Shown: positions 1-9,840 of the stretch, in pieces
Position numbering within the stretch: position 1 is the first letter of the stretch
How the letters are laid out: every line of letters starts with the position of its first letter
From: Tetrapyrgos nigripes
Lineage: Eukaryota > Basidiomycota > Agaricomycetes > Agaricales > Campanellaceae
DNA length: 64,000 nt
Direction: 5' to 3'
Assembly: GCA_013368315.1 (NCBI GenBank)
Contig: JAACJM010000056.1
Coordinates: forward strand, 368,863 to 432,862
Notes under the pieces: generated by a model
Told to the model about the DNA's origin: nothing
Seen by the model: the letters and a program-made list of their open reading frames with translations, nothing else
The model's database searches: none
Position numbers and translations under genes: made by a program

Positions 1-630
1 CACGACGTACTATGTCACTGACCCATGTCATGATAATGTTCGTTTTCTGCCTCTTCTTTGTGTCTTTTTGGTTGACTTGACGTTTTACAGCACGAACCGT
101 TTCATGTCGCAAATTTGGCAATATATAGATGGCAGCAAGCCAACGGTGGTTGCCCATCCAGTACTTGTGCGTTTATACAGATGCACGGTAAAGGTCCTTC
201 GACGTGTCCAACCGATCAGGTATTCCTTTCCAGTGGACTAGGTAAGTCTTCCTGATTCTTCTCATCCAAAACATACTCTCATACCTGTATCGCAGCTCGT
301 AGTTCTTCTTCTGCAGCATGGTATACCGACGATGTTGACCGGCCTATTAAACGTTTAAAGGCAAATCTACAGCTAGCCTTCCCCTCGTGGAATATTTCAA
401 TGCCTTCCGACAGCTCGTGCATACTAACTGCAACGAGTAACGTCTTTGGACGATTCGTCAATGGCATAGATGCCTCTCAAGTTTGCACGACAGAATCCAA
501 TGCTAGTCTGACTACCGGCGAATTCGTTCATATAGAGCAGGCGCGCATCTCCAGGGAAGTGGACTCACACGACGGATGGATTCGAGCGTTGAGAGAAACA
601 TTTGGGATGGAAATAGTGAACCGGGACTGA
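1..630 (+). CDS. 3' part of an unrecognised, secreted-looking protein (5' end outside window)
   Basis: Three exons read in one frame: 1-37, 91-241 and 296-630, with GT-AG introns 38-90 (53 bp) and 242-295 (54 bp). Codon phases match across both junctions and the stop is at 628-630. The visible part is about 174 residues. It is rich in cysteine (DPCHDN, GGCPSSTC, PTD-region, SSCI, QVCTT) and has His-containing stretches (HEPFH, QMHGKG, FVHIEQ), which suggests an extracellular hydrolase-like fold with disulphides, but I cannot name the family. The window edge removes the N-terminus, so a signal peptide cannot be checked. An ORF on the other strand at 279-467 is judged a shadow because it ignores the clean splice sites. 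Confidence 0.6.
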
Positions 631-751
631 AGCTTGATGTTCTGGCCTCGTAGTTTGTGACAGACCGTGGCCTTGTAGGTGACTTCTCAATAGACATAAA
701 TAATAGTAATTTCAAAATACAGGAGCACTACGCATCAAAACCACATATTAT

Positions 752-1752
752 TTACAGAAATGTCCGCAGCTTGAGATACCCTTGGAGTATACGATAAAGT
801 GAAAAGAAATGGCAGAGGAAGAGTACCCCAAGGTACGGCGACAGAGCCCCGGAAGCAATCCCATCATACAGCCAATGGGCTGACGCGAAAAGCAAGGCAG
901 TTGTCACTACATTGAGCACCCCCCTTCTCAACTTCTTCTTCTCAGCCTCTCTGGTCTCAAGTGCGTGAAGAAGTTGTGGAGTGGTTATTTTACAAGCGGA
1001 GAGGAAGACGTCGTCCAATGACCCATCTGAATCTTTGGAGGTGCATTCGATGTAAAAGTTCGCTTTGACTTTCTGAGCGATGGCAATTCCCTATAACAGA
1101 AAGGTCTATCAGACAGTATGTAGACATGAGATGGCTAGAGATACGCACCTCCATTTTATGTACTACCCTCAGTGACTCGGAGTTGGCGTTGTACTTGTTC
1201 AAGACGCTGTCCTTCAGGTCTCGTTTGCATCCAATAAGGAGGACTGGTAGATTTGCTTTAATTTCCGTGACTTTCTTCGCCCACTGCTATGATGGTTACT
1301 TTTTTTCGTGTAAGTTACTTGAGTAGGAACATACCTTTTCCCTCGCATCTTCCAAAGACTTTACATCATCTAACGCAAAACAAAGGAGTACCGCTTGGAT
1401 ACGAGGTAGCACACCCTTTAGGACTTCTTCTGACTCTTCACCATTCGTATCATAGAGAGTCAACTCAAATGTTTGCTCTTGAATGCGGTAGTTGGGGATT
1501 ATGGTAATATTACTGGCATATGTGCTTGGTGTTTTCAGCGTGTTCTGGGAAGACTTTCCTGGGCCTGTCGATGAAGCCTTCTCGGAGTGAATTAGATGAG
1601 CAGCCTGTTCCTTCTCTTGCAGTCGCTTCTCTAGCATGCGCCCCAGGGGAAGGTTGTCATCTTCGTCTGCTTCAGCGGCCGAGGAGACTATAGCGATGTC
1701 CTTTTTGGTCAACGGCCACCGAGTAGCAAATTTCTTGAATACTTACTGGCAT
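752..1752 (-). CDS. Atypical Rho/Ras-like small GTPase with C-terminal membrane segment
   Basis: Model of four exons: 1747-1752 (ATGCCA), 1335-1700, 1149-1283 and 752-1090, with introns of 46, 51 and 58 bp; about 281 residues. GTPase signatures are recognisable: LTLYDTNGEE in the place of the switch II DTAGQE, LLIGCKRDLK in the place of the NKxD base-recognition motif, and YIECTSKDSDGS like the Rho ECSAK region. The P-loop is degenerate: only GPGKSS is visible, without the leading Gly of GxxxxGK[ST]. Instead of a CAAX box the C-terminus has two hydrophobic segments, so the protein is probably membrane-anchored through helices. If the P-loop is really lost, nucleotide binding may be weak; a missed 5' exon is the alternative. 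Role is inferred as membrane-associated signalling. Confidence 0.72.
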
Positions 1753-2510
1753 CTTTGGTTTCTAATCCACTCCCTCCCTCAGCCAAGGCCAATGATTTTG
1801 TGCTAGTCAAATTCAGAGGTCTTGACGACACGTAGAACTACAACATAAGGCCAAGGTCAATGAACTACTTGATTGCTCAGGAATAAAGTTTGGACTGACC
1901 TGGATGAATACACCAGTAGAAAATGCTCTGATTAGACTGGTCTACATTTAGCACACTGGTCAGAGGCCTCCAGAACTAAATTGAGCCGAGAAGGCCATGG
2001 ATGGACACACACCTTTCCGCATCCTGAATTCCCGACAACCAGAAAACCTCTCCTGATCGGTTCTGCTGCTTCAGAACTTGGGTATTCTTGTACAATCTGT
2101 TCAGACATCTATGCATGCGTGTGGTTGAAGTTGATGAAGAGGATAAGAGTCTCTAAGCGCTCGACGGACATCGTTGCCAGAAGAATGAATCGTATCGCGG
2201 CCCGCACGAAGTTTGATGCATTGATGTCCTGGCAAGAGGTGTGCAGATGGTTATGGCCAGACCGGACGTTCCTTTTGGGTTTTAAGGTCAGCCAGACCTC
2301 CCCCCCTCCCCCTCCTTCCTAAAAAGGAAAGAGATAAGATAAAATTTCGCTTATAAATCATCAAATCAAGTCACTTTTCCTCCAGACCACCTTATAGACC
2401 CTCTACTGACCTAAAGACACAACAAAAGGAGTGATAAATGCTAATGTGGGGTCCATTTTCTTGAGGTAGCAAATATTTTTCAAAGGAAAGTTCATGATGT
2501 CAGACCACTG
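1753..2510. other. Intergenic stretch without a supported gene
   Basis: No ORF here shows recognisable protein character or coherent splicing. The 1981-2322 reading frame ends in a run of CCCCCTCCCCC and has no family resemblance. The stretch borders the interspersed repeat that begins near 2511 and probably includes more repeat debris. Confidence 0.5.
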
Positions 2511-2690
2511 ACAACATCACTATCGTGAGAACTAATACAATTTCAGTGGGACTTCCACCCAAATAAGGCATATCAGACATGTCTTCTACCTGTTTTTACC
2601 TTCCAAGCACATTTCTGATACTTTGAAGCAGAGATGACACCAGAAATTTGGTCTATACACTCTCTAGGGCATGATGAAGGGAAATTTACA
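2511..2690 (+). repeat. Interspersed repeat, copy A (uninterrupted)
   Basis: This segment is the reverse complement, with few mismatches, of two blocks on the right side of the window: roughly 42060-41967 matches 2511-2606, and 40875-40800 matches 2612-2690. Shared strings include ACAACATCACTATC, CCACCCAAATAAGGCATAT and TAGACCAA/TTGGTCTA with the adjacent CTCTCTAGGGCATGATG. Copy A keeps the two blocks adjacent, so it shows the empty site of the insertion that splits copy B. The family is unknown to me; a non-autonomous or fragmentary transposon is likely. Confidence 0.8.
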
Positions 2691-2965
2691 GTGGCGAAAA
2701 GAGAACTGGGGAAGCTTATTGTGACTACGCCTGTCCGCCCTTACCTCTATGGCAGACCACTGACTATTTTACGGAATGAATCTATACATCCACTGCAGCT
2801 GTTTGACACCAATACAGACCGAAAAAAAAAAGATAATTACCAAAACAAAAGAGTCCTTCAGTGGACGCTAACGACAAACGTCTTTTCTGACCAAGGTATA
2901 CAAATGAACGAAACCTTCAGCCTGCTCAGATATCATATCGTAGAAAAGACTGTATAGCGCTGACC

Positions 2966-4340
2966 TTAATGCCTTTCTCTGACCGTCTCCACCCAAACTT
3001 CAAGCGACGATATGCCAGTGAACGGTTCGGACCTCGTCTCCAGCTCTATGTCCTCTGCATATTTCCTGTTGTCCCTTGATAGAACTACTCTATCCGGTGG
3101 AGGTGGCGAACCTTCCAAACCCAGTCGTGGAGGCTTACCCCCTGAGCAAGAAGGCATATTATCGTCGCAATTGGTGCAACTGAACGTAGTGTTAGTTCCA
3201 AAATTGGTGGTAGTACAGAGATCATCACGCGAGCCTCCACCATGACTGTGACTGTGAAGGAACGGAAGGCGAATGACCCTACGCCGAAAGGTGGCAGCAC
3301 TGCCGGAGCGAGCGCGACCATCGTAGGCAGAATATGGCTGGAACGGATGATCATTCTGTGCAATCCAAAATATGGTGAGCGAATTGACAACGACCTGAAG
3401 AGATTTTGTAGACGTGAGCTTTTTTTAGACAAGGGAAGGGTGAAGAGCGCACCACCATACCGCACAACCATAGACACAACCAACCAAGTTGGTGTCCATT
3501 GAGGGCAGTGACCACCGTCATCTTCCCAGTAGAGGTTGCAAGAGAGACTCCGGAGGCTCTGTTTCACGGAAAGCATCAGATGCAGTACATTGATATCACA
3601 GAAATACTGCTTACTCACACCAAAGTTTGGGTCGCAAGAGATTTTATAGTTCTAGTCGGTTGCTCAGGCTTCAACAACGACCAAAAGAAAAGACCATTTA
3701 GGAAGAGATTGATGTAGCTGGTCATACAGGCGTCAGCTTGTATCATCGCGGTAGCCTCGTTATCGTCGGCAGACGGACTCACAGTTCATATACCAGAAGT
3801 GAAAAACTTGAAAAGGCCTGGAGACCAATGATGCAGGTGCCATCATCCTCGCGAAGGTAATGTAAACGCCCCAGAAACATCAAGGCGACTATCACCAAAT
3901 CTATAGAGACTGTGACTAGCGAAAGACGATATATCCTGGAATTGAGGCGCAATGAGCTTGGAGTAGTGCGCCAGACTATGTGAACCTTTTCGACTGAATA
4001 GAATGGCCGTTGTTAGCTAGGATTGCCCCCCTGAAGTCGACACCACCCACACACTCAGATAAAGGTACACGCTAAACCTGGACACCGCATAGAATACGAC
4101 ACACAAGTATATCCCAACTGCGCAAGTGGTTTCAGACGAACCAAGTCTTATACCAAAGATCATTATACCACCTGGAGGACGCTCAGAATGAATGGTTAAC
4201 AGTCTTTAAATGCAAAGGCATTGCATACTGGAAAGAAGGAAGAACCAAGGATCGAGTAGGATCACAAGGATAAGCACCCTGAGCCATCCGATCTGACATA
4301 CGAAGGAAACGCTCCCTGCCCCATGAAGCGAGAGATACTA
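2966..4340 (-). CDS. Fungal seven-transmembrane protein (GPCR-like), 5' end uncertain
   Basis: Exons supported by phase: about 3783-3993, 3619-3717, 3461-3558 (its end uncertain) and a last exon from about 3380 to the stop at 2966. The spliced protein shows the pattern of a large agaricomycete membrane-protein family: EKVHIVWR after a hydrophobic helix, DDGTCIIGLQAF, LLVYELYINLFLNGLFF, LNGHQLGWLCLWLC, NSLTIFWI, then a hydrophilic tail (SRDNRKYAEDIELE). Helices TM3 to TM7 are visible; the N-terminal exons (4000-4340) hold hydrophobic segments but I could not fix their splicing. Location is inferred to be the plasma membrane or an endomembrane; ligand and partner are unknown. Plus-strand ORFs at 3012-3502 are shadows. 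Confidence 0.65.
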
Positions 4341-4703
4341 TGCATAACTGCACTAAGACCTGTAAATATAGTCAGAGCGCACAGCGTTGGATGTTAAGCT
4401 CGGACGGCGCTGACTGAGCAGGTGAAAAACGTAAACGAGGACTTGTAGCCGTTCGCCAGAGAGATCTAGAGCTGTCGGCATAGCAGTATCAAAGGATGGT
4501 AACAGAACGAACCGAGAAAGAGGAGGAAGAGACAGAAAGCGAAGTTACGTTCTCTTAGTTGGGCATTGGCGGACTCCGGTAGAATCTGGAAGAACAAGGA
4601 CCTCGTCGATCGTGACATGGATTTGAAAATGGAATAAAATCATCTCTGAGATTTGAGGACAGGAATCGCGGAAACAAATGAGTCGATCACTACTCAGTAT
4701 AGC

Positions 4704-6151
4704 CTACTTCAAACTGTCAAAGAGCTTCCCAAACTCGTCCTTTGCATATTGCATGCAGTCATGTCCGTAAACCATTTTCTGCACTTCCGCATCCGCCCAT
4801 TTATCGGGCACGGGAGCCGTGCCATTCTTATCTCGGAGCGCGGCAAACATTTTATCTCTATCCTCTTTTGCCTTGCCTTCCCCTAGATGCAAGCTTCTTC
4901 CCGATGCGGCAGCAAGGTCCACGATCGTCTGCGCACGTTCTTTACGAAGGAGTTCGTAAACCTTGAGACCTTTGTTGACACTTTCGGGCGACGAGTCTGG
5001 CAACAAAGAAAGGACAGTTCCGAGGACCGCAGCATCTTCTATGGCTTGCGCGGCACCCTGAGCGAGGTGTGGAAGGGTAGGATGGCACGCATCACCTGGC
5101 AATAAAGACGTGAGCTAATATGCAAGCTTGAGGAGGGGACAGAAAGAATCACCTAAGAGGGCCACTTGGCCGTGTACCCAGGTTGGTAGTGGAGAATGTA
5201 CTCGAAGTCTCCATTCGCACACTTCGCCTTCGGGTATAAGGTCCAGCATGCGTAGTACCTTGGGACAGAAATCGGAGAAGACATCTTGCATTTCCTTTTT
5301 GGAGCCCTTAGTCGTATATGTGATGGACGGTGCTGCCGCGAAGCGCGTGTCAGGTTGGGTAGTGCTGATGTTGTAAATCGATTTCTTGGAAACTGGGTAA
5401 GCTATGATGTGCCTCTTTTCGCCAATCCAGCGTGTGACTCCGTTGGTGTCGATGAGCTCAAGCAACTCTGGATCATGCTTCATCTCGTCACGAGTCAGCA
5501 TGATACGATAAGCAGCTTGGCCGGTATCCTCGATGTCTGCGTTGACGCCCAATTCCTTCAATATCCCCGACCGGATACTACTCTTGACGCCGTCACATCC
5601 GAGAAGGAGATCGACCTCTACGTCCCATGAACGACCATCTCGGGCAAGGGCTCGGAATTTTGGTTTCGGCCCCCATGCCATGACCTCTTGTATGACAGTA
5701 GCGAAGTGGAACTTGATAGCAGCTTCCCGCTTGCATCCCTCGTAGATGGAATCCACGAGCGACGCACGGTGTGCAACCATATGAGGAAATCCGTATTGTT
5801 CTCCCACATAAGTAAGCGGAACGTTCCCGAGCTCCTTATCCGTCGAACCCTCTCTAATGCTCGTCATCTTAATCTCTACCGCCTCGGCTTCTATGTCTTT
5901 CCATACACCGAGTCTCTCCAACACCCGTGCCATATTCGGTGCAAGCTGAATTCCAGCACCGACAAATCCGAGATTAGATGCCATTTCGTAGATTTGGATA
6001 TCCTTGCATCCTTGACGGGCAAGAGCAAGAGCGCATGTGAGACCAGATATACCTGCAAAAACCATGATTGTAGACCCATGAAAGATTTGATTAGAAAGAA
6101 ACACGCACCAGACCCCACTATAGCGATACGCATATCTGTAATGCCCGGCAT
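4704..6151 (-). CDS. FAD-dependent monooxygenase (salicylate hydroxylase-like)
   Basis: Three exons: 6109-6151, 5153-6052 and 4704-5095, with introns of 56 and 57 bp; 444 residues, the usual size for this family. The N-terminus has the Rossmann FAD-binding motif split by the first intron (IAIVGSGISGLTCALAL, GxGxxG). The middle has LLGCDGVKSSIR (the DG motif for FAD/NADPH) and the C-terminal part has VALLGDACHPTLPHLAQGA, the GD motif followed by a helix typical of aromatic-ring hydroxylases. It should hydroxylate a small aromatic or related substrate using NAD(P)H and O2; the substrate cannot be read from sequence. It is divergent from the AIG2-like gene at 6511, leaving a shared 360 bp promoter region. 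Confidence 0.92.
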
Positions 6152-6510
6152 CTCTGTACTTGGAGAACAACCGAGGATTGAAGGAAACGATGGTCAAAAG
6201 CGGAAGACCTCCACCGAGTGATATAACAGCTCAATGGAAGCACAGGTGACCATGTCGGTATCCGAGGCCCACGGCCGCCATCGTAACTGCTTGCTATGTC
6301 ACTGCGATGCGTAGGAGGCCGCGAGGAAGCTGAATAACCTTGCAAATACTTGACTAGGGCCATACTAGCCCAGTTCCTTCGTTGGAGGTGAAAGCGAGGC
6401 TGGAGGGAGAAAATAGTCTTTTGAATGGAAGGTCATGGCGGTCCAGGACAAGTCTTTCACACGCGCCTTGCTTAGACCTGAGCAACGAACTACGCCACAT
6501 TGCCCAGTAA
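6152..6510. promoter_or_regulatory. Divergent promoter region between FAD monooxygenase and AIG2-like gene
   Basis: This 359 bp gap separates two gene starts on opposite strands, so both promoters must lie in it or overlap it. I see no clear TATA box or named operator. A short 5' intron for the plus-strand gene is possible just before 6511 (CATTGCCCAG). Confidence 0.4.
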
Positions 6511-7020
6511 ATGCCCAATCTCAACATCGACGCTCTCGCACGCGAAGACGTGCTACCGAAATGGGACGACCTCGTAGAGACTCCGAACCCAAATAGCTTT
6601 CTTCCACCTCATGACAAATCTGCATATCGACAAACCCTCTTCGTCTACGGCACCCTCAGTCTCCAACATGTTCTCCAAAAAGTATTGGGACTCGCACACC
6701 TACCAACATTTCACGAGGCTAGCATTCGTGGCTACGTTCTCAAAATGTGGGGACCGTATCCTGCCTTTGTAGAATCTGAGCCTTTCAATCCAGATGTCAC
6801 AGTACGAGGCAAGGCGTGGGTAGTGCAGGACGATGATCAGTTAGTACTGCTCAAGCTCTATGAAGGGGATAATTATCGTTTGAAGGAGGTCGAAGTGCTG
6901 ATTGAGGGCCGGTCTACTGCAGAACCTGGATATACCTTCGTATGGAATAGCTACATCGATGAACTCACAGAGGGTGTATTCGACCCATCTAAATTCCCAG
7001 TGTCCGCAGAACATAGATAA
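6511..7020 (+). CDS. AIG2-like gamma-glutamylcyclotransferase family protein
   Basis: Single exon, 169 residues. The family signature is the glycine-rich LFVYGTLS at residues ~44-51, the substrate-binding loop of gamma-glutamylcyclotransferases, followed by GYVLKMWGPYPAFVESEP and a candidate catalytic Glu in LYEGDNYRLKEVEV. This is the AIG2/GGACT arrangement. Likely role: releasing 5-oxoproline from a gamma-glutamyl amine or peptide in the cytosol; the precise substrate is not visible. No signal peptide. It runs convergent to the GH32 gene, with 233 bp between the stops. Confidence 0.85.
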   Translation: MPNLNIDALAREDVLPKWDDLVETPNPNSFLPPHDKSAYRQTLFVYGTLSLQHVLQKVLGLAHLPTFHEASIRGYVLKMWGPYPAFVESEPFNPDVTVRGKAWVVQDDDQLVLLKLYEGDNYRLKEVEVLIEGRSTAEPGYTFVWNSYIDELTEGVFDPSKFPVSAEHR

Positions 7021-7253
7021 TGTATCAAGATGTGCAATTGCTATATGCTATTGTACGTTAGTATAATTTATGAGTGCTCCTCGTCGAGGTTTAAACCACA
7101 TCCCTTCTTCATGGCAACGAAAGCTTCTGTAAACCTGTTTCTCCAGCCACTTCACCTTGATAGCGTCGATACTTAAGTTTGAGTACGTTCAACAAACACT
7201 ACGAACTGTATAGCTAGCTCTCCATTTTACATTCCGAAAATCACCGAAAATCT

Positions 7254-8907
7254 CTAACCCCATACACTCTCAACTGCAAAAACATCAATAACTACGTTCC
7301 CGCCTGGAGGAATATCCACAGTGCTGATATTGAAAAGACTGAGCGGCTCAGTAGGATAAAACAACGTTGTACCACTAGACGCTCCTCGGTCGAGGAAAAC
7401 TTCGATTATAGACCTATCAATCAAGGCGGAGATTGACAACGTCCCGTCCTCGTCCAAAGGCTGCGAGACATTAAACACCGATGGGTTGGCAAATGCAGAA
7501 TTGCTGAAGCCGCGAATGTTTGTGCGATCCAAAACGAAGAGATGGTCTGGACCGAATGAGTAGCTTCCAACGAGACTCTCACCAGAGGTCAGGCTAGAGA
7601 AAGTGAAGCTGAGAAAAGCAGTGGAGGGAATGGATGCTGCGTCCGGAAGGCCAGTGACGTTTGCTTCAAAGTAGATTGCATTGGACTGGACATCACTGTA
7701 ATCGACAGACAATGAATTGTTGATTATCGTCTCCATATTTACGAGCTTGCGGCCAAGTACCGGAGATAGGTCGACAGGGAAGGACACTAGATCCCATCCC
7801 TGACTGGGAGTGTTCTTCAGAGAAGTTCGACGAGGTAAAGTGTGGCTAGAGCGCCAACCCTCGGAGGCTGTAGGCAAGTCATTGGAGTAGTCTCCGTTGG
7901 ACGCCCAGGCGATAAAGACAGCTTCATCGGCAGGTAAACCGTAGAAGAACTGGCCAGCGTAGCTGTCTTTGGTGAATTCAGTGACACGCGCTACATCGCC
8001 GTCTTGGTCTGGAACAAAGTGTGTGCCATTGAAGTCGCCGACGAGATACTTCATGACGGTACCATGAAGGGGGCCAGGACTCGTAGAGATGACGAGAATG
8101 AATTTGCTATCATCGCTACCGTCGATGGGCAACTCGACAAGGTTTGGACACTCAAAGATTCCGCCAATGTCAGGATGCGTAAAGTTGGAGGCGTGCGTCC
8201 AGGTTTTGAGGTCGAAAGAAGTGTAGATAGCGATGACGAGGTCGGCGGCGAAGGAAACGACCATGACCCAATTATCTTGGAAACGTATGACTTTTGGGTC
8301 GCGGAAATTAGTGGTCGTGCTGTCGATAACTGGGTTTCCTTCATACGCAGTGAACGTGAATCCACCATCCCGAGAAAATGAAATGGCTTGCACTTCTTTT
8401 TCAGGACTGTTGAGGGTGTAGATAGCGACAACACCGTTATCCTGGTCAGGGAAGAACCCAGAAGTGTTGTTGACGTCTATGACGGCTGACCCAGTGAACA
8501 CTTGTGAGTTATTGTCAGGAGGGAAGATAGCGATGGGTTGGTTTTCCCAATGATACAGATCCTGGCTAGTTGCGTGTCCCCAGTGTTGATTACCAGCGAC
8601 GACATCAGACGGGTTGTCTGAAAACACATGACCTGATCAGCGTGGCATCTGAGGAAGACATAGTCAACTCACACTGGTAATAAAGATGCCATGTGCCGTT
8701 TGTATCGAGGAAACAGCCATTGGGATCGTTCATGAAACCCTCAATATACAGTTAACGATACATTTGCTGCAATAAGACGATGATACTCACCTGCGGTGGC
8801 GAAAAATGAACCTGAGGCCTCAACGGACCCGTATAATTGCCTGTAATGATCTGCGAGCTTGCTACGTGGAAGCTGCCGATAACGGCGAAGAATGGTAAGA
8901 CTTTCAT
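7254..8907 (-). CDS. Secreted glycoside hydrolase family 32 (invertase / exo-inulinase type)
   Basis: Three exons: 8791-8907, 8673-8739 and 7254-8617, introns 51 and 55 bp; 515 residues. The N-terminus (MKVLPFFAVIGSFHVASSQ) is a signal peptide. All three GH32 catalytic motifs are intact: FMNDPNG with the nucleophile Asp (split by intron 1), NFRDPKV with the transition-state Asp, and FECPNL with the acid/base Glu. A C-terminal beta-sandwich follows (IDRSIIEVFLDRG). It hydrolyses terminal fructosyl residues of sucrose or fructans outside the cell. NxT/NxS sites suggest glycosylation. The start is fixed by the signal peptide; sucrose versus inulin preference is not decidable here. Confidence 0.95.
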
Positions 8908-9840
8908 GGCGAACTGTGTAGAAAATTTCTTTCAGTCAAGATCGCCATAGTAGGCCCCGCAAGAAGTTTACCTAGACAATCGGCGCGACGGATAACAGAA
9001 AGACAGTTGCCAAATTGATACGATGCGATAGGATTGAGGAAAGAAACTGGTTTTTGTCAACGAGCTCCCCAGAAGAAGGAGAAGGAAAGATATTTGGTTA
9101 ACTGTCAGTGATGAGCGAGTCACGCATAAATAGGGCTGGCTCGAGGAAGACCGGTGACGAGATGACGCCAAAACAATAGGAACACCATAGATGTGATGCA
9201 TGCCTCAGCTGGCAGTGTAATGGTGATGAAACTGCTTCCTTCCCAAACCTGGGAAAGATTCGAGGGCTGGAATGCTGTTGAACTGAGCCGCAATCGTAAG
9301 AACGAAGGGATTTTCACTTACTCCAGGCACCCAGACCCTCAAGATCGAAGCTCAATATCAGAAGTTGAAGTGTTCCCGTTCACTCCCAGTAGCCAATGTA
9401 CCTCCTCCAGTTCCGTGTTTGTAAAGTTGTATAGGTGTTACATGTGGTTACTAAGTTTCCAGTCGCATGTGCGCAGGAACAAGCCTCCACCACCACCACG
9501 TTCACGTCAACACTGTTGCGACCCGTGACGCAATTTCTGGAGATCATGTTGCTTCGAGCCTACCACTAGCCTATTTAAGAGTTATCTTGGGATGACGAGC
9601 CGGAAGAAGGCTGGAGGAAAGGCAGATGGTGGTCAAAGTCTGAGTGGCAGATTAGGCAGAGTTTACGCGAGCCGACTCGGAGACGCGTGAGTTGTTTGCT
9701 TCGAATTCGAACCACCATCTTGTAATTACGCTCCAGGCAATTGCTCAAGCAGACCAATCTGTGATACCAAATTCTGTTGTATCTGCAGTGAGTGTTTCGT
9801 CGATATTACCTCTACGTGTATATTGTCTTCAACTTTGTGA
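8908..9840. other. Upstream region of GH32 and of the F-box gene
   Basis: Over 900 bp between two divergent genes. An ATG at 9592 opens a basic stretch (MTSRKKAGGKADGG...) ending at a GTGAGT donor; it could be a 5' exon of the F-box gene, but I could not join it in frame through acceptors near 9735 and 9865. Other ORFs here have no family character. Confidence 0.4.

Noticed and set aside
3012..3502. Two adjoining plus-strand ORFs
   Set aside because: They lie antisense to the C-terminal exons of the seven-TM gene, whose spliced motifs are much more convincing.
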